64,000 nt of DNA from Actinomyces johnsonii (GCF_006546835.1 NZ_VICB01000004.1:310001-374000); one strand, 5' to 3'. Positions 38,852 through 48,048 are shown, counted from the first letter of the stretch. The notes: generated by a model from the sequence alone, not told the origin. Numbers and translations are program-made.

Positions 38852-40003
38852 TCAGAGCAGTGAGGTGTAGAGCGCCTTGATGTCTTCGCGGGTCGCGGGG
38901 CGCGGGTTGCCCGGCGTGCACACATCGGCGAAGGCGTCATCGGTCAGGGCCTCGACGCCGTCGGCCTCCACTCCGACCTCGGAGATCCGCGTAGGGTTGC
39001 CCAGGTCCCGCGTCAGCTGGGCCACGGCCTCCACGGCGGCGACGCGCGCCTCGTCGAGCGGCATCGTTCGGGCGCCGGCGACCCCGAAGGCCTCGGCGAT
39101 GTCGCGGTACTTCTCCCCGGTGTGCTCGGCGTTGAAGGCCATGACCGGGGCCAGGAGGATCCCGTTGGCCACCCCGTGCGGGGCGTTGTAGCGCCCGCCC
39201 AGCGGGTGGGCCATGCCGTGGACCAGGCCGAGCCCGACGTTGGAGTAGGCCATGCCGTTGATGTAGGCGGCCAGCCCCATCTGCTCGACGGCGTCGGCGT
39301 CCCCGTCGGCCGCGGCGCGCAGGTTCGCCGCGATCATCTGGATCGAGCGCAGGCACAGGGCGTCGGAGAGCTCCCAGGCACCTGGCGTGATGTAGCCCTC
39401 GATGGCGTGGGTGAGGGCGTCCAGCCCGGTGGCGACCTTGAGTGAGCGGGGCATGCCGTCCATGAGGTCGGGGTCGACGATGGCCAGGACCGGGATGTCG
39501 TGGGGGTCGACGCACACGAACTTGCGCTGCTTGGAGGTGTCGGTGATGACGTAGTTGATGGTGGTCTCGCTGGCCGTGCCCGCGGTCGTGGGCACGCCGA
39601 TGATCGGTACGCCCGGCCGGGTGGTGGGGGACAGGCCCTCCAAGCTCAGCACGTCCTCGAAGTCGGGGTTGGTGGCGATGACCGAAATCGCCTTGCACGT
39701 GTCCTGCGGGGAACCGCCTCCCAGGCCGATGAGCACATCGGCGCCCGAGGCCCGGAAGGCTGCCAGACCGGCCTGGACCTTCTCGATCGGCGGGTTGGGG
39801 ACGACGTCGGAGAAGACCTCCCAGCCGATGCCGGCCTTATCGAGCAGGTCGGTGATGCGGGTCGCGGTGCCATTGTCGGCCAGGACCGGGTCGGTGACGA
39901 TGAAAGCCCTGGTCAGGCCCCGGCGGGCGATCTCGGGGGCGATATGGGTGATGGCGCCCCTGCCGAAGTAGCCGGTCTGGTTGAAGATCATGCGGTAGGT
40001 CAT
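38852..40003 (-). CDS. fucO: Iron-containing alcohol dehydrogenase, lactaldehyde reductase type
   Basis: NAD-dependent group III alcohol dehydrogenase closely resembling E. coli FucO (L-lactaldehyde:propanediol oxidoreductase) along its whole 383-residue length. The nucleotide-binding motif GLGGGSPQDTCKA is at ~93-105, and metal ligands Asp195, His199, His262 and His276 all align with the E. coli set. It reduces lactaldehyde from fucose or rhamnose breakdown to 1,2-propanediol, consistent with host glycan use, but no other fucose gene is present in the window, so glycolaldehyde or another aldehyde is also possible. Monocistronic, with GAAGAGAG before the ATG. Confidence 0.93.
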   Translation of the reverse strand: MTYRMIFNQTGYFGRGAITHIAPEIARRGLTRAFIVTDPVLADNGTATRITDLLDKAGIGWEVFSDVVPNPPIEKVQAGLAAFRASGADVLIGLGGGSPQDTCKAISVIATNPDFEDVLSLEGLSPTTRPGVPIIGVPTTAGTASETTINYVITDTSKQRKFVCVDPHDIPVLAIVDPDLMDGMPRSLKVATGLDALTHAIEGYITPGAWELSDALCLRSIQMIAANLRAAADGDADAVEQMGLAAYINGMAYSNVGLGLVHGMAHPLGGRYNAPHGVANGILLAPVMAFNAEHTGEKYRDIAEAFGVAGARTMPLDEARVAAVEAVAQLTRDLGNPTRISEVGVEADGVEALTDDAFADVCTPGNPRPATREDIKALYTSLL

Positions 40004-40408
40004 CGTTGACGCTCCTGAAGAGAGACGAAGACAGAGATTCTTGTTCTGTCATTACCTTGTACTTTGCCACGCTGGAGCAGGTGCGATCCAGGATCGGCGG
40101 TCCTGCGCGTCTCATCTCACGTGGCGCCCGGTGGTGCTCATCGGCATCATGAGGTCGCGCACGATAGAATCTGCGCGGCTGAGCCCTCGGCGCGTTCCCG
40201 GCGTGAGAGCCGGTGAGGAGCACGAGGACCGCAGCCCTGCTTCCGGGAAGAGACCCGGAGAGCAGCCGGCCCCGTCGGTTTTCGGTGGTGGCCTCCGGAA
40301 CCGCGCCCGCGCCGTCGGATCATGGTGATCCGAGCGTGGGACGACTCGGCTCCGTGGGCCTCGATCGAAGGCCACGGACCGGCACGACGATCGCGAGAAA
40401 GAGACTTC
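40004..40408. promoter_or_regulatory. Divergent fucO/pnp promoter region and pnp leader
   Basis: This 405-nt spacer contains the fucO promoter on the minus side and, for pnp, a good -10 hexamer TAGAAT at 40165-40170, giving a ~230-nt 5' leader rich in GC palindromes. A structured leader would suit PNPase autoregulation as known in enterobacteria, but no specific element can be assigned. Confidence 0.4.
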
Positions 40409-42781
40409 ATGTTCATTGACGACCCCGAGGTCACCGCCGCCGAGGCAGTGATCGACAACGGCTCCTTCGGCAAGCGCGTGGTGCGCTTCGAGACGGGCCG
40501 CCTGGCCAAGCAGGCAGCTGGAAGCGCCATGGCCTACCTCGACGGCGAGACCGCCGTCCTGTCCGCCACCACCGTGGGCAAGCACCCCAAGGACCAGTTC
40601 GACTTCTTCCCCCTGACCGTGGACGTCGAGGAGCGCCAGTACGCGGCCGGTCGCATCCCCGGCTCCTTCTTCCGTCGCGAGGGCCGCGCCGGAACCGCCG
40701 CCATCCTGGCCTGCCGCCTCATCGACCGCCCGCTGCGCCCCTCCTTCGTCAAGGGCCTGCGCAACGAGGTCCAGGTCGTTGAGACCGTCCTGGCCATCCA
40801 TCCCGACGACGACTACGACGTCCTGGCCATCAACGCCGCCTCCATGTCCACCCAGATCGCCGGCCTGCCCTTCTCCGGGCCCGTGGCCGGCACCCGCCTT
40901 GCCCTCATCGACGGGCACTGGGTGGCCTTCCCCCGCTACTCCGAGCAGCAGCGCGCCACCTTCCAGATGGTCGTGGCCGGCCGCGTCCTGGAGTCCGGCG
41001 ACGTCGCCATCATGATGGTCGAGGCCGGCGCCACCGAGCACGCCTGGGAGCTCATCAACGCCGGTTCCGTGGCCCCCACCGAGGCCGTCGTCGCCGAGGG
41101 CCTGGAGGCCGCCAAGCCCCACATCAAGGCCCTGTGCGAGGCCCAGCTCGAGGTCGCCCAGCACGCCTCGAAGCCCACCGCCGAGTTCCCCCTCTACCTG
41201 GACTACTCCGACGAGCAGTACGACGCCGTCGAGAAGGCCGCCGAGGCCCACGGCCTGGCCGGGGCCATCGCCACCGAGGGCAAGCAGGCCCGCGACCTGG
41301 CCACCGACGCCGTGCGCGACGAGGTCCTGGCCGAGCTGGCCGAGTCCTTCCCCACCGAGGAGGACACCAAGGCCCTCAAGGCCGCCTTCCGCTCCGTGAC
41401 CAAGAAGATCGTGCGCCATCGCACTCTCACCGAGGGCGTGCGCATGGACGGGCGCGGACTGAAGGACATCCGCACCCTGGCCGCCGAGGTCGAGGTCCTG
41501 CCCCGCGTGCACGGCTCGGCCATCTTCGAGCGCGGCGAGACCCAGATCCTGGGCGTGACCACCCTCAACATGCTGCGCATGGAGCAGCAGGTGGACGACC
41601 TCTCCCCGGTCACCCACAAGCGCTACATGCACAACTACAACTTCCCGCCCTTCTCCACAGGCGAAACCGGCCGCGTGGGCGCCCCCAAGCGCCGCGAGAT
41701 TGGCCACGGCAACCTGGCCGAGCGGGCGCTCGTGCCCGTCCTGCCCACCCGCGAGGACTTCCCCTACGCGATCCGCCAGGTCTCCGAGGCTCTGGGCTCC
41801 AACGGCTCGACCTCCATGGGCTCGGTGTGCGCCTCCACACTGTCCCTGCTCAACGCCGGTGTCCCGCTGCGCGCCCCCGTGGCCGGAATCGCCATGGGCC
41901 TCATGCACGAGGTCATCGACGGCGAGACCAAGTGGGCTACCCTCACCGACATCCTCGGCTCCGAGGACGCCTTCGGGGACATGGACTTCAAGGTCGCCGG
42001 AACCCGCGACTTCATCACGGCCCTCCAGCTGGACACCAAGCTCGACGGCCTGCCCTCCGAGGTCCTGGCTGGGGCCCTCGGCCAGGCCCGCGACGCCCGC
42101 CTGTTCATTCTCGACGTTCTGGCCCAGGCCATCGACGCCCCCGACGAGATGGCCCCCACCGCCCCGCGCGTCTTGGCCGTGCGCATCCCGGTGGACAAGA
42201 TCGGCGAGGTTATCGGCCCCAAGGGCAAGATGATCAACCAGATCCAGGAGGACACCGGCGCTGACCTCACGGTCGAGGACGACGGCACCGTCTACATCGG
42301 CGCCTCCGACGGCCCCTCGGCCGAGGCCGCTCGCGACGCCGTCAACGCCATCGCCAACCCGCAGATGCCTGAGATCGGCGAGCGCTTCGTGGGCACCGTG
42401 GTCAAGACCACGACTTTCGGCGCCTTCGTGTCGCTGACCCCCGGCAAGGACGGCCTGCTCCACATCTCCCAGATCCGCCGGCTCGTGGGTGGCAAGCGCG
42501 TGGAGAACGTCGAGGACGTCCTGAACGTGGGTGACAAGGTCCAGGTCGAACTGGCCGAGATCGACCAGCGCGGCAAGCTGAGCCTGCACGCGGTCCTCAC
42601 CGACGAGCAGCTCGCCGCCGAGGCCGAGGGCGAGGCGGCCCGCAAGGCCTCCCGCGAGAGCGGACCGCGCCGCGAGCGCGAGAGCCGTGAGAGCAGGGAC
42701 GGCGACGGCGAGCAGCCGCGCCGCGAGCGCCGCCCGCGCCGTCGTCGGATGCGCACCGCCGATTCCTCCGAGGAGGAGTGA
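40409..42781 (+). CDS. pnp: Polyribonucleotide nucleotidyltransferase (PNPase)
   Basis: Phosphorolytic 3'-5' exoribonuclease. From the ATG at 40409 the protein has 790 residues: two RNase PH-like domains (first around [20 protein letters not shown]; second around [13 protein letters not shown] and [21 protein letters not shown]), a KH domain ([20 protein letters not shown]) and an S1 domain ([21 protein letters not shown]). The C-terminal ~50 residues are a highly charged Arg/Glu tail ([13 protein letters not shown]). An upstream in-frame start at 40322 was rejected because the extra 29 residues do not resemble PNPase. A hairpin terminates the gene. Confidence 0.97.
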   Translation: MFIDDPEVTAAEAVIDNGSFGKRVVRFETGRLAKQAAGSAMAYLDGETAVLSATTVGKHPKDQFDFFPLTVDVEERQYAAGRIPGSFFRREGRAGTAAILACRLIDRPLRPSFVKGLRNEVQVVETVLAIHPDDDYDVLAINAASMSTQIAGLPFSGPVAGTRLALIDGHWVAFPRYSEQQRATFQMVVAGRVLESGDVAIMMVEAGATEHAWELINAGSVAPTEAVVAEGLEAAKPHIKALCEAQLEVAQHASKPTAEFPLYLDYSDEQYDAVEKAAEAHGLAGAIATEGKQARDLATDAVRDEVLAELAESFPTEEDTKALKAAFRSVTKKIVRHRTLTEGVRMDGRGLKDIRTLAAEVEVLPRVHGSAIFERGETQILGVTTLNMLRMEQQVDDLSPVTHKRYMHNYNFPPFSTGETGRVGAPKRREIGHGNLAERALVPVLPTREDFPYAIRQVSEALGSNGSTSMGSVCASTLSLLNAGVPLRAPVAGIAMGLMHEVIDGETKWATLTDILGSEDAFGDMDFKVAGTRDFITALQLDTKLDGLPSEVLAGALGQARDARLFILDVLAQAIDAPDEMAPTAPRVLAVRIPVDKIGEVIGPKGKMINQIQEDTGADLTVEDDGTVYIGASDGPSAEAARDAVNAIANPQMPEIGERFVGTVVKTTTFGAFVSLTPGKDGLLHISQIRRLVGGKRVENVEDVLNVGDKVQVELAEIDQRGKLSLHAVLTDEQLAAEAEGEAARKASRESGPRRERESRESRDGDGEQPRRERRPRRRRMRTADSSEEE

Positions 42782-42821
42782 GGCCCGCGCACCGGCGCTA
42801 GCCGGCTGACGCGCACTCGAC

Positions 42822-42858
42822 GTGTCCCCGCCCGGTCCGCTGGATCGGGCGGGGACAC
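42822..42858 (+). terminator. Terminator hairpin after pnp
   Basis: Perfect 13-bp stem (42822-42834 with 42846-42858), 11-nt loop, followed by CGTCGTTGTG. It separates pnp from the M16 protease gene, which has its own start signals. Confidence 0.75.
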
Positions 42859-42932
42859 CGTCGTTGTGCGCGTTCGCTGCGCGCGGCAGAGCGTTGCCGG
42901 GCGCAGGAACGACACCGGGCACCGGTCCCCGC

Positions 42933-42944
42933 TAGTCTTCGCGG
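42933..42944 (+). promoter_or_regulatory. Candidate leaderless promoter -10 of the M16 protease gene
   Basis: TAGTCT (42933-42938) lies 6 nt before the GTG start at 42945; no ribosome-binding site is visible. Confidence 0.5.
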
Positions 42945-44366
42945 GTGACCAACCCAGACATGCGAGCCGACTCAGCCCGGTCGGCGGCCTCTCAGCCCTC
43001 CTTGACCCCCGCGACCGGAGAGTCCTCGAGCCCGACCGACTACTCCGAGGTGGAACTGCGGAGGGGGCGGCCCGGCCGCGACGGTACCGAGCTCACCCTG
43101 CACGACGACGGTGCGCTCACTCGCCGCTCCGTCCTGCCCGGCGGTGTGCGGGTCATCACCGAGTCCGTCCCAGGCCTGCGCTCGGCCTCCATCGGCATGT
43201 GGTTCGGCGTCGGAAGCCGCGACGAGGCGCCCGGGCAGGAGGGCTCCACCCACTTCCTGGAGCACCTGCTGTTCAAGGGCACCGCCACCCGCGGCGCCCA
43301 TGACATCGCCGAGGCCTTCGACATGATCGGCGGGGAGTCGAACGCTGCCACCTCTAAGGAGCACACCTCCTACTACGCCCGCGTACTCGCCCCAGACGGC
43401 ATGGCGGCCCTCGACGTGCTCGCCGACATGGTGACCTCCTCGCTTCTGGAGCCGACCGATGTGGAGACCGAGCGCGGCGTCATCGTCTCCGAGCTCGCCG
43501 ACGCCGCCGACGACCCCGCCGATGTCGCCCAGGAAGCCTTCGCCCGTGCCGCCTTCGGTGAGGACACGCCGCTGGGCCGCCCCATCGGCGGCACCAACGA
43601 GACCGTCACCGCCGTGCCGCGCGACGCGGTGTGGGAGCACTACAGGCGCACCTACGCCTCCGACACCCTCGTGGTGGCGGCCGCCGGCGCCGTCGACCAC
43701 GACGAGGTCTGCGAACGGGTCCTGGCCGACCTGGCCACGGCCGGCTGGGACGCCTCGCCCGATGCCGCCCCGCGCGAGCGCCGCTTCGAGATCGAGCCCT
43801 TCACGGCCCTGCACGTCCACGACATCACCGTCCCGCGTGAGAGCGAGCAGACCCACCTGTACCTGACCTGCCAGGGCATCGCCGTACGCGACGAGCGGCG
43901 CTGGGCCATGAGCGTGCTCACCACCATCCTGGGCGGCGGCATGTCCTCGCGCCTGTTCCAGGAGGTGCGCGAGAAGCGCGGCCTGGCCTACACCACCTAC
44001 GCCTTCGACACCTCCTACGCCGGTGCCGGCGCCTTCGGGCTCTACGCGGGCTGCGCCCCTGGAGACGTCGACGAGGTGTGCGCCGTCATGATCGGCGAGT
44101 TCGAGAAGCTCGCCGAGCACGGCGTCACCGAGCGGGAGATGACGCGGGCCCGCGGCCAGCTGCGCGGGGCCATGGTGCTCGGGGGAGAGGACTCCCTGGC
44201 GCGCATGGGGCGCCTGGGGCGGGCCGAGGTCGTTACCGGGCGCTTGCGCTCCATGGAGGAGAACCTGCGCCGCCTGGAGGCTGTCACCCCCGAGGAGGTC
44301 CGGGAGATGGCCGCCTGGCTGGTGGAGCAGAAGCGCGCCCGCATCCTCGTGGGCCCGGTCGACTGA
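42945..44366 (+). CDS. M16 family zinc metallopeptidase (insulinase/processing-peptidase type)
   Basis: Inverzincin protease with the HxxEH motif HFLEH at residues 103-107 and the distal zinc ligand Glu in the ETERGVIVSEL block ~75 residues later; GGGMSSRLFQEVREKRGLAYTTY marks the second homologous domain. At 473 residues it has the length of a single mitochondrial-processing-peptidase-like subunit, as usual for the gene downstream of pnp in actinobacteria. The first ~60 residues are a polar, Ser-rich extension. Probably cytoplasmic; substrates unknown. Confidence 0.93.
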   Translation: MTNPDMRADSARSAASQPSLTPATGESSSPTDYSEVELRRGRPGRDGTELTLHDDGALTRRSVLPGGVRVITESVPGLRSASIGMWFGVGSRDEAPGQEGSTHFLEHLLFKGTATRGAHDIAEAFDMIGGESNAATSKEHTSYYARVLAPDGMAALDVLADMVTSSLLEPTDVETERGVIVSELADAADDPADVAQEAFARAAFGEDTPLGRPIGGTNETVTAVPRDAVWEHYRRTYASDTLVVAAAGAVDHDEVCERVLADLATAGWDASPDAAPRERRFEIEPFTALHVHDITVPRESEQTHLYLTCQGIAVRDERRWAMSVLTTILGGGMSSRLFQEVREKRGLAYTTYAFDTSYAGAGAFGLYAGCAPGDVDEVCAVMIGEFEKLAEHGVTEREMTRARGQLRGAMVLGGEDSLARMGRLGRAEVVTGRLRSMEENLRRLEAVTPEEVREMAAWLVEQKRARILVGPVD

Positions 44367-44442
44367 CAGCTGCCGACGGCTAACGGGGCCCATGGGCCTG
44401 GTCATCGAGCACCGCCGGAGCCAAGCCAGAAGAGGGGCTGAG

Positions 44443-44562
44443 TGTCCAAATCGGTGACAAAGGCGCGGATCGCTCTCATCCAGTCGATGCGCAACCGCAT
44501 GATTCCAAGGTTCTCCAGCCTGCGCTCTAAGAGGTGGAGGTCCTTTGTCTCCGATCTGGACA
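44443..44562. mobile_element. 120-bp element with 5'-TGTCC terminal inverted repeats (MITE-like)
   Basis: The sequence 44442-44463 is an imperfect inverted copy of 44542-44563 (20 of 22 positions), with 78 nt between. The outer ends read TGTCC...GGACA. It sits between the convergent M16 and SDR genes and codes for nothing credible. Ends and size match a second element at 47926-48048. No clear target duplication is seen, so it could alternatively be a large bidirectional terminator or structured RNA. Confidence 0.55.
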
Positions 44563-44616
44563 CCAACAGGTTGATTCCAGTCGTCGGCCCCGGTACTACG
44601 TGGATAGGTGTGTGCC

Positions 44617-45516
44617 TCAGCGACGGAAGCCGAAGGCGGCACCAATGAGCTGATCGAAGGCGCGGTCGGGCAGGAATCGACGCGCGGCAATGAGCGGCTT
44701 GGCCATGAAGCCCACGGCGTAGCGGGTCCGAGGGTGACGGGCGGTGACGATCTTCCCGACGGTGCGGGCGATGACCTCTGGCGGGGAGTAGTGCCGCCGG
44801 TTCGACTTGCTGCGCATGGCTCCGGCCACGGCCCGGATCTGAGCGGCATAGGCGCTGCCCTCAGCAGTGGCCTCCAGGTGGTCGGCGGCGATCGGCCACC
44901 ATGCGGTGCGGATCGCGCCGGGCTCGACCACGACGACGTCGATCCCGAAAGGAGCCAGCTCGATACGCAGAGCGTCGCTCAGGGCCTCGACGGCGTACTT
45001 GGTGGCGTGGTACCAGCCGCCCAGTGGTGTGGTCAGCCTTCCGCCGATGGAGGAGATGTTGATGATGGTGCCCGAGCCCCGGGTGCGCATGTGCGGGCTC
45101 ACCAGCTGGGTGAGGCGGGCCAGGCCGAAGACATTGACCTCGAACTGGCGACGGGCCTCGTCGATCGGGACGTCCTCGATGGCGCCGTAGGAGCCGTAGC
45201 CGGCGTTATTGACCAGGATGTCGATGCGGCCGGTTTCCTCCAGGAGCCGGTTCACGCCGGAGGTCATGGAGGCGTCGTCGGTGACGTCCATGGCCAGTGG
45301 GCGGATGCCATCAGCGGTCAGGGCCTGGAGACGGTCGGTGCGGCGGGCCGCACCGTAGACGATGTAGCCCAGCGCCTGGAGCCTGCGAGCGGTGTCCGCA
45401 CCGATGCCGGAGGAGGCGCCGGTGACGAGGGCGGTGCGGGCCGCACCGTGGTCTGCGGCGTTCTCCGAAGAACTCTCGGTGGAGGTCGTGGGGGCTTGGG
45501 CAGGCGTGGTGGTCAT
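44617..45516 (-). CDS. Short-chain dehydrogenase/reductase
   Basis: Classical SDR oxidoreductase of 299 residues. The cofactor loop TGASSGIG is at about 33-40, NNAGYGSYG follows, and the catalytic residues are Ser in INISSIGG and Tyr/Lys in YHATK. The ~28-residue N-terminal tail is Thr/Ser/Ala-rich, and the C-terminal region is extended relative to the ~250-aa core. Substrate unknown. It is divergent from a TetR-family gene with palindromes in the 116-nt spacer, so it is probably the regulated target. GGAAGAG ribosome-binding site before the ATG. Confidence 0.92.
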   Translation of the reverse strand: MTTTPAQAPTTSTESSSENAADHGAARTALVTGASSGIGADTARRLQALGYIVYGAARRTDRLQALTADGIRPLAMDVTDDASMTSGVNRLLEETGRIDILVNNAGYGSYGAIEDVPIDEARRQFEVNVFGLARLTQLVSPHMRTRGSGTIINISSIGGRLTTPLGGWYHATKYAVEALSDALRIELAPFGIDVVVVEPGAIRTAWWPIAADHLEATAEGSAYAAQIRAVAGAMRSKSNRRHYSPPEVIARTVGKIVTARHPRTRYAVGFMAKPLIAARRFLPDRAFDQLIGAAFGFRR

Positions 45517-45539
45517 CGGAGCTCTTCCTCTCGCTAAAA

Positions 45540-45578
45540 TGAATCACCGTTCAGGTACTATCATGAATGCAGATTCAT
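45540..45578. promoter_or_regulatory. Operators between the SDR and TetR genes
   Basis: Two inverted repeats sharing the half-site TGAA/TTCA: TGAATCACCGTTCA (45540-45553) and ATGAATGCAGATTCAT (45563-45578). Centres are about 24 nt apart, appropriate for a TetR-type dimer binding twice and controlling both divergent genes. Confidence 0.6.
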
Positions 45579-45632
45579 CTTCGTGCAACTGAGATGCTCG
45601 GCGCGATATGGAGCGAGACGAGAGGATGAGGG

Positions 45633-46244
45633 ATGCCACGGGCGACGCATGACGCGGGCGGGCAGGTAACGGCGCCAGCACAGGTCGCTTCTTCAATGCG
45701 TGCCGACGCGGTGCGCAACCGGATCGCCATCCTGGAGGCCGCCAGGCAGCTGGTCACCGAGCAGGGGACTGAGGTCGCCATGGGGGAGATCGCTCGGGTG
45801 GCCGGCGTTGCCGTGGGTACGCTCTACCGGCACTTCCCCAACAAAGCGGACCTGCTCGCGGCGGTCGTCAACGAGTACGTCGAGACCCTGGCCGATGACG
45901 CTCAAGACGCCTGGGCGCGCGTCGAGGCTGGCCGGTCCGACGCCGACCAGGAGCTCATGGGGTTCCTGGAGCGGGCCCTGGAGATGATCTCCCGGAGCCA
46001 TGCCGCCAAGACCGTTGCTCGGGCGCTGGGGGCGGAGGTGGAGTACACCGAGCCAGAGACTCGCGCCACCGAGGCGCTGGGGCTCCTCATCGAGGAGGGA
46101 CGGGCGAACGGGCGGCTGCGACGAGACCTCACCGTCTCCGACCTCTACATCCTCATGGTCTTCTACCCCGGCGATGGTTCTCCCGAGGTCCGTCGGCGCT
46201 GGCTGGAGCTCATCCGCCCCGGTCTACTGGGGCACGGCGAGTAA
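45633..46244 (+). CDS. TetR/AcrR-family transcriptional regulator
   Basis: 203-residue repressor with an N-terminal TetR helix-turn-helix: RNRIAILEAARQLVTEQG then MGEIARVAGVAVGTLYRHFPNKADLLAAVV (~50-79), the recognition helix being VAVGTLYRHF. The C-terminal ligand domain is Ala/Glu-rich and fits the SbtR-like C-terminal family (LLIEEGRANGRLRRDLTVSDLY). Divergent from the SDR gene and expected to autoregulate through the palindromes at 45540-45578. Inducer unknown. Confidence 0.93.
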   Translation: MPRATHDAGGQVTAPAQVASSMRADAVRNRIAILEAARQLVTEQGTEVAMGEIARVAGVAVGTLYRHFPNKADLLAAVVNEYVETLADDAQDAWARVEAGRSDADQELMGFLERALEMISRSHAAKTVARALGAEVEYTEPETRATEALGLLIEEGRANGRLRRDLTVSDLYILMVFYPGDGSPEVRRRWLELIRPGLLGHGE

Positions 46245-46274
46245 GACGGCCCCCGCGGTGGATGGGTGAGTCGC

Positions 46275-46286
46275 TAGGGTGGGGCC
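46275..46286 (+). promoter_or_regulatory. Candidate leaderless promoter -10 of dapB
   Basis: TAGGGT (46275-46280) is 6 nt before the dapB ATG, with no ribosome-binding site; identical arrangement to dapA. Confidence 0.5.
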
Positions 46287-47039
46287 ATGACGATTCGCGT
46301 AGCTGTTGTGGGCGCCGCCGGGCGCATGGGATCGACCGTCTGCCAGGCGGTGGAAGACGCCGAGGGCCTCGAACTCGTGGCCCGCCTGGACGTGGGGGAC
46401 ACCCTCGACGCCGAGCACCTGGCGGGCGCCGACGTCGCCGTCGACTTCACCGTCCCCAGCGTCACCGAGGCCAACGTCCATGCCCTCCTCGATGCCGGAG
46501 TAGACGTCGTCGTGGGCACCACCGGCTGGAACGAGGAGTCCTACGGGCGCGTCCGTGAGCACCTGGCCCGGTCTGAGGCCGCAGGCCGCAGCGTCCTCAT
46601 CGCCCCGAACTTCGCCCTGTCCGCCGTGCTGGCCATGAGCTTTGCCGCGAAGGCCGCCCCCTACTTCGAGTCCGCCGAGGTCATCGAGCTCCACCACCCG
46701 AACAAGGTCGACGCGCCCTCGGGCACCGCGGTCGCCACCGCCCAGGGCATCGCCGCCGCCCGCGCCGAGGCCGGGCTCGGCGCCATGCCGGACGCCACTC
46801 AGACCGACCCCGACGGCGCCCGGGGGGCGCTCGTCGACGGCGTCCACGTCCACGCCGTGCGCCTGCGGGGGCTGACCGCCCACGAGGAGGTCGTACTCGG
46901 CAACCCCGGCGAGCAGCTGACGATCCGCACCGACTCCTTCGACCGGGCCTCCTTCATGCCCGGCGTAGTCCTCGCCGTCCGGCAGGTCTCCAGCCGCCCT
47001 GGCCTGACCATCGGCCTGGACGCCCTGCTCGACCTCTGA
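46287..47039 (+). CDS. dapB: 4-hydroxy-tetrahydrodipicolinate reductase
   Basis: Lysine/diaminopimelate pathway reductase. The N-terminal dinucleotide motif is VVGAAGRMG (~7-15); VDFTVPSV and VVGTTGW follow; the signature ELHHPNKVDAPSGTA (~132-146) contains the catalytic His-His and Lys. A C-terminal RTDSFDRASFMPGV block completes the fold. The 250 aa length is typical. It feeds meso-DAP or lysine for peptidoglycan. dapA lies 1.1 kb downstream with a GNAT gene on the opposite strand between. Confidence 0.96.
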   Translation: MTIRVAVVGAAGRMGSTVCQAVEDAEGLELVARLDVGDTLDAEHLAGADVAVDFTVPSVTEANVHALLDAGVDVVVGTTGWNEESYGRVREHLARSEAAGRSVLIAPNFALSAVLAMSFAAKAAPYFESAEVIELHHPNKVDAPSGTAVATAQGIAAARAEAGLGAMPDATQTDPDGARGALVDGVHVHAVRLRGLTAHEEVVLGNPGEQLTIRTDSFDRASFMPGVVLAVRQVSSRPGLTIGLDALLDL

Positions 47040-47080
47040 GACGACAGAAACGGGGCGAGCCGGAGCGCTGCCGATCCCTC

Positions 47081-47824
47081 CTACAGGGAAGCCGCCCAGC
47101 AGTCCTCGGTGATGCCGTCGCCGACGCCGAGCACCCGGTGGGCCCCAGTGGGCGCCATGCCGACTGAGGCCAGGAGCCGGCTAACCGACTCGTCCCCGCG
47201 CACCGCCCAGGCCACCAGCGCCCTGGCCCCGTCTTGACGGGCCATGTCCACGGCCGCGGCCAGAAGCCTGGAGCCGTGCCCCTGGCGCTGGTCGGCGGGC
47301 GCGACGCCCAGCGCCGTGATCTCCACGGCCTGCACCCCGGCCTCATCAACGTGTCCCTCGGCATCCATGGACTGGGTGGGGGCCAGGCCCAGCAAGCCCA
47401 CCACCGTCCGTTCTTCGGCCTCGCTCCCGGCGGTGGTCGCCACCAGGACGTGATGCTGGGGCGAGGGCGGTTCGGCCACCGCCGTCTCCCAGCCCGCCGC
47501 GATGACGGGGGCGGCGATCATCGCCCGCACGCCCTCGGGCAGCGGCGCGCCGTGTTCGGCGGCGTGTCCCGCCTGAAGGGAGGCGAGCATGGTGGCGGCC
47601 TGGACCTGTCCGATCGCCGCTAGGTCCTCCACCCAGGCAGGGCGCACGAAGCCCCCTGGTACCTGGGGGCCGTCGTGATCATGCGGGTCGTGAGTGCCGG
47701 GGGAGTGCTGGTGCGGTGCGTGCGCGTCCAGGTCGGAGCCGAGTCCGGCCAGCGGATCGGCGCCCAGAACGGAGTCGTCCCGGCTGCCGGAAGGCGAGAA
47801 GCTTGCGGGGGTCGAGGAGTCCAT
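47081..47824 (-). CDS. GNAT-family N-acetyltransferase with His-rich N-terminal segment
   Basis: 247-residue protein whose C-terminal half has the GNAT core: EITALGVAPADQRQGHGSRLLAAAV includes the Q/R-x-x-G-x-G acetyl-CoA loop (RQGHGS), followed by ALVAWAVRGDESVSRLLASVGM. The first ~50 residues are polar and contain a His/Asp-rich run (HAPHQHSPGTHDPHDHDG) not seen in ordinary GNATs, perhaps a metal-sensing tail. Acceptor unknown. It is transcribed toward dapB and divergent from dapA. Confidence 0.82.
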   Translation of the reverse strand: MDSSTPASFSPSGSRDDSVLGADPLAGLGSDLDAHAPHQHSPGTHDPHDHDGPQVPGGFVRPAWVEDLAAIGQVQAATMLASLQAGHAAEHGAPLPEGVRAMIAAPVIAAGWETAVAEPPSPQHHVLVATTAGSEAEERTVVGLLGLAPTQSMDAEGHVDEAGVQAVEITALGVAPADQRQGHGSRLLAAAVDMARQDGARALVAWAVRGDESVSRLLASVGMAPTGAHRVLGVGDGITEDCWAASL

Positions 47825-47836
47825 GACTCGAGCCTA
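47825..47836 (-). promoter_or_regulatory. Candidate leaderless promoter -10 of the GNAT gene
   Basis: On the minus strand TAGGCT (47836-47831) precedes the ATG by 6 nt; no ribosome-binding site. Confidence 0.45.
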
Positions 47837-47925
47837 GGACCGTTGCGCATGTCGGTGTTGGAGGCTCAGGCGCCATGGGCACAAGGCTTGGAGAGCGCTC
47901 GGTGGCAAGGCGTGTGGCGGGAAAG

Positions 47926-48048
47926 TGTCCGTACGGGACGACTTTGACTGGGTCGTCTCACGGAGCCAGATTGCGTTTGTGCAGGTCGTAGGGTTCCCGA
48001 CCCGGCATTGGTAGGGGACGGAGACTTCAAAGTCGTCCCATTTGGACA
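47926..48048. mobile_element. 123-bp element with 5'-TGTCC terminal inverted repeats (MITE-like)
   Basis: Ends 47926-47947 and 48027-48048 are inverted copies matching at 19 of 22 positions, including a perfect 13-bp GGGACGACTTTGA/TCAAAGTCGTCCC core. Outer ends are TGTCC...GGACA and the right end, read inward, begins TGTCCAAAT exactly like the left end of the 44443-44562 element. It fills the divergent GNAT-dapA spacer upstream of the dapA promoter and has no coding potential. No target duplication could be assigned. Confidence 0.55.

Noticed and set aside
40112-42922. Minus-strand ORF of 936 codons opposite pnp
   Set aside because: Pure antisense frame of PNPase; low-complexity Gly/Ala/Leu protein.
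44442-44648. 68-codon ORF starting at the inverted repeat
   Set aside because: Lies within the TGTCC-ended element and runs into the SDR 3' end on the wrong strand; basic, random-looking composition.
42972-44849. Minus-strand ORF of 625 codons opposite the M16 protease
   Set aside because: Antisense shadow that also runs across an intergenic repeat and into another gene.
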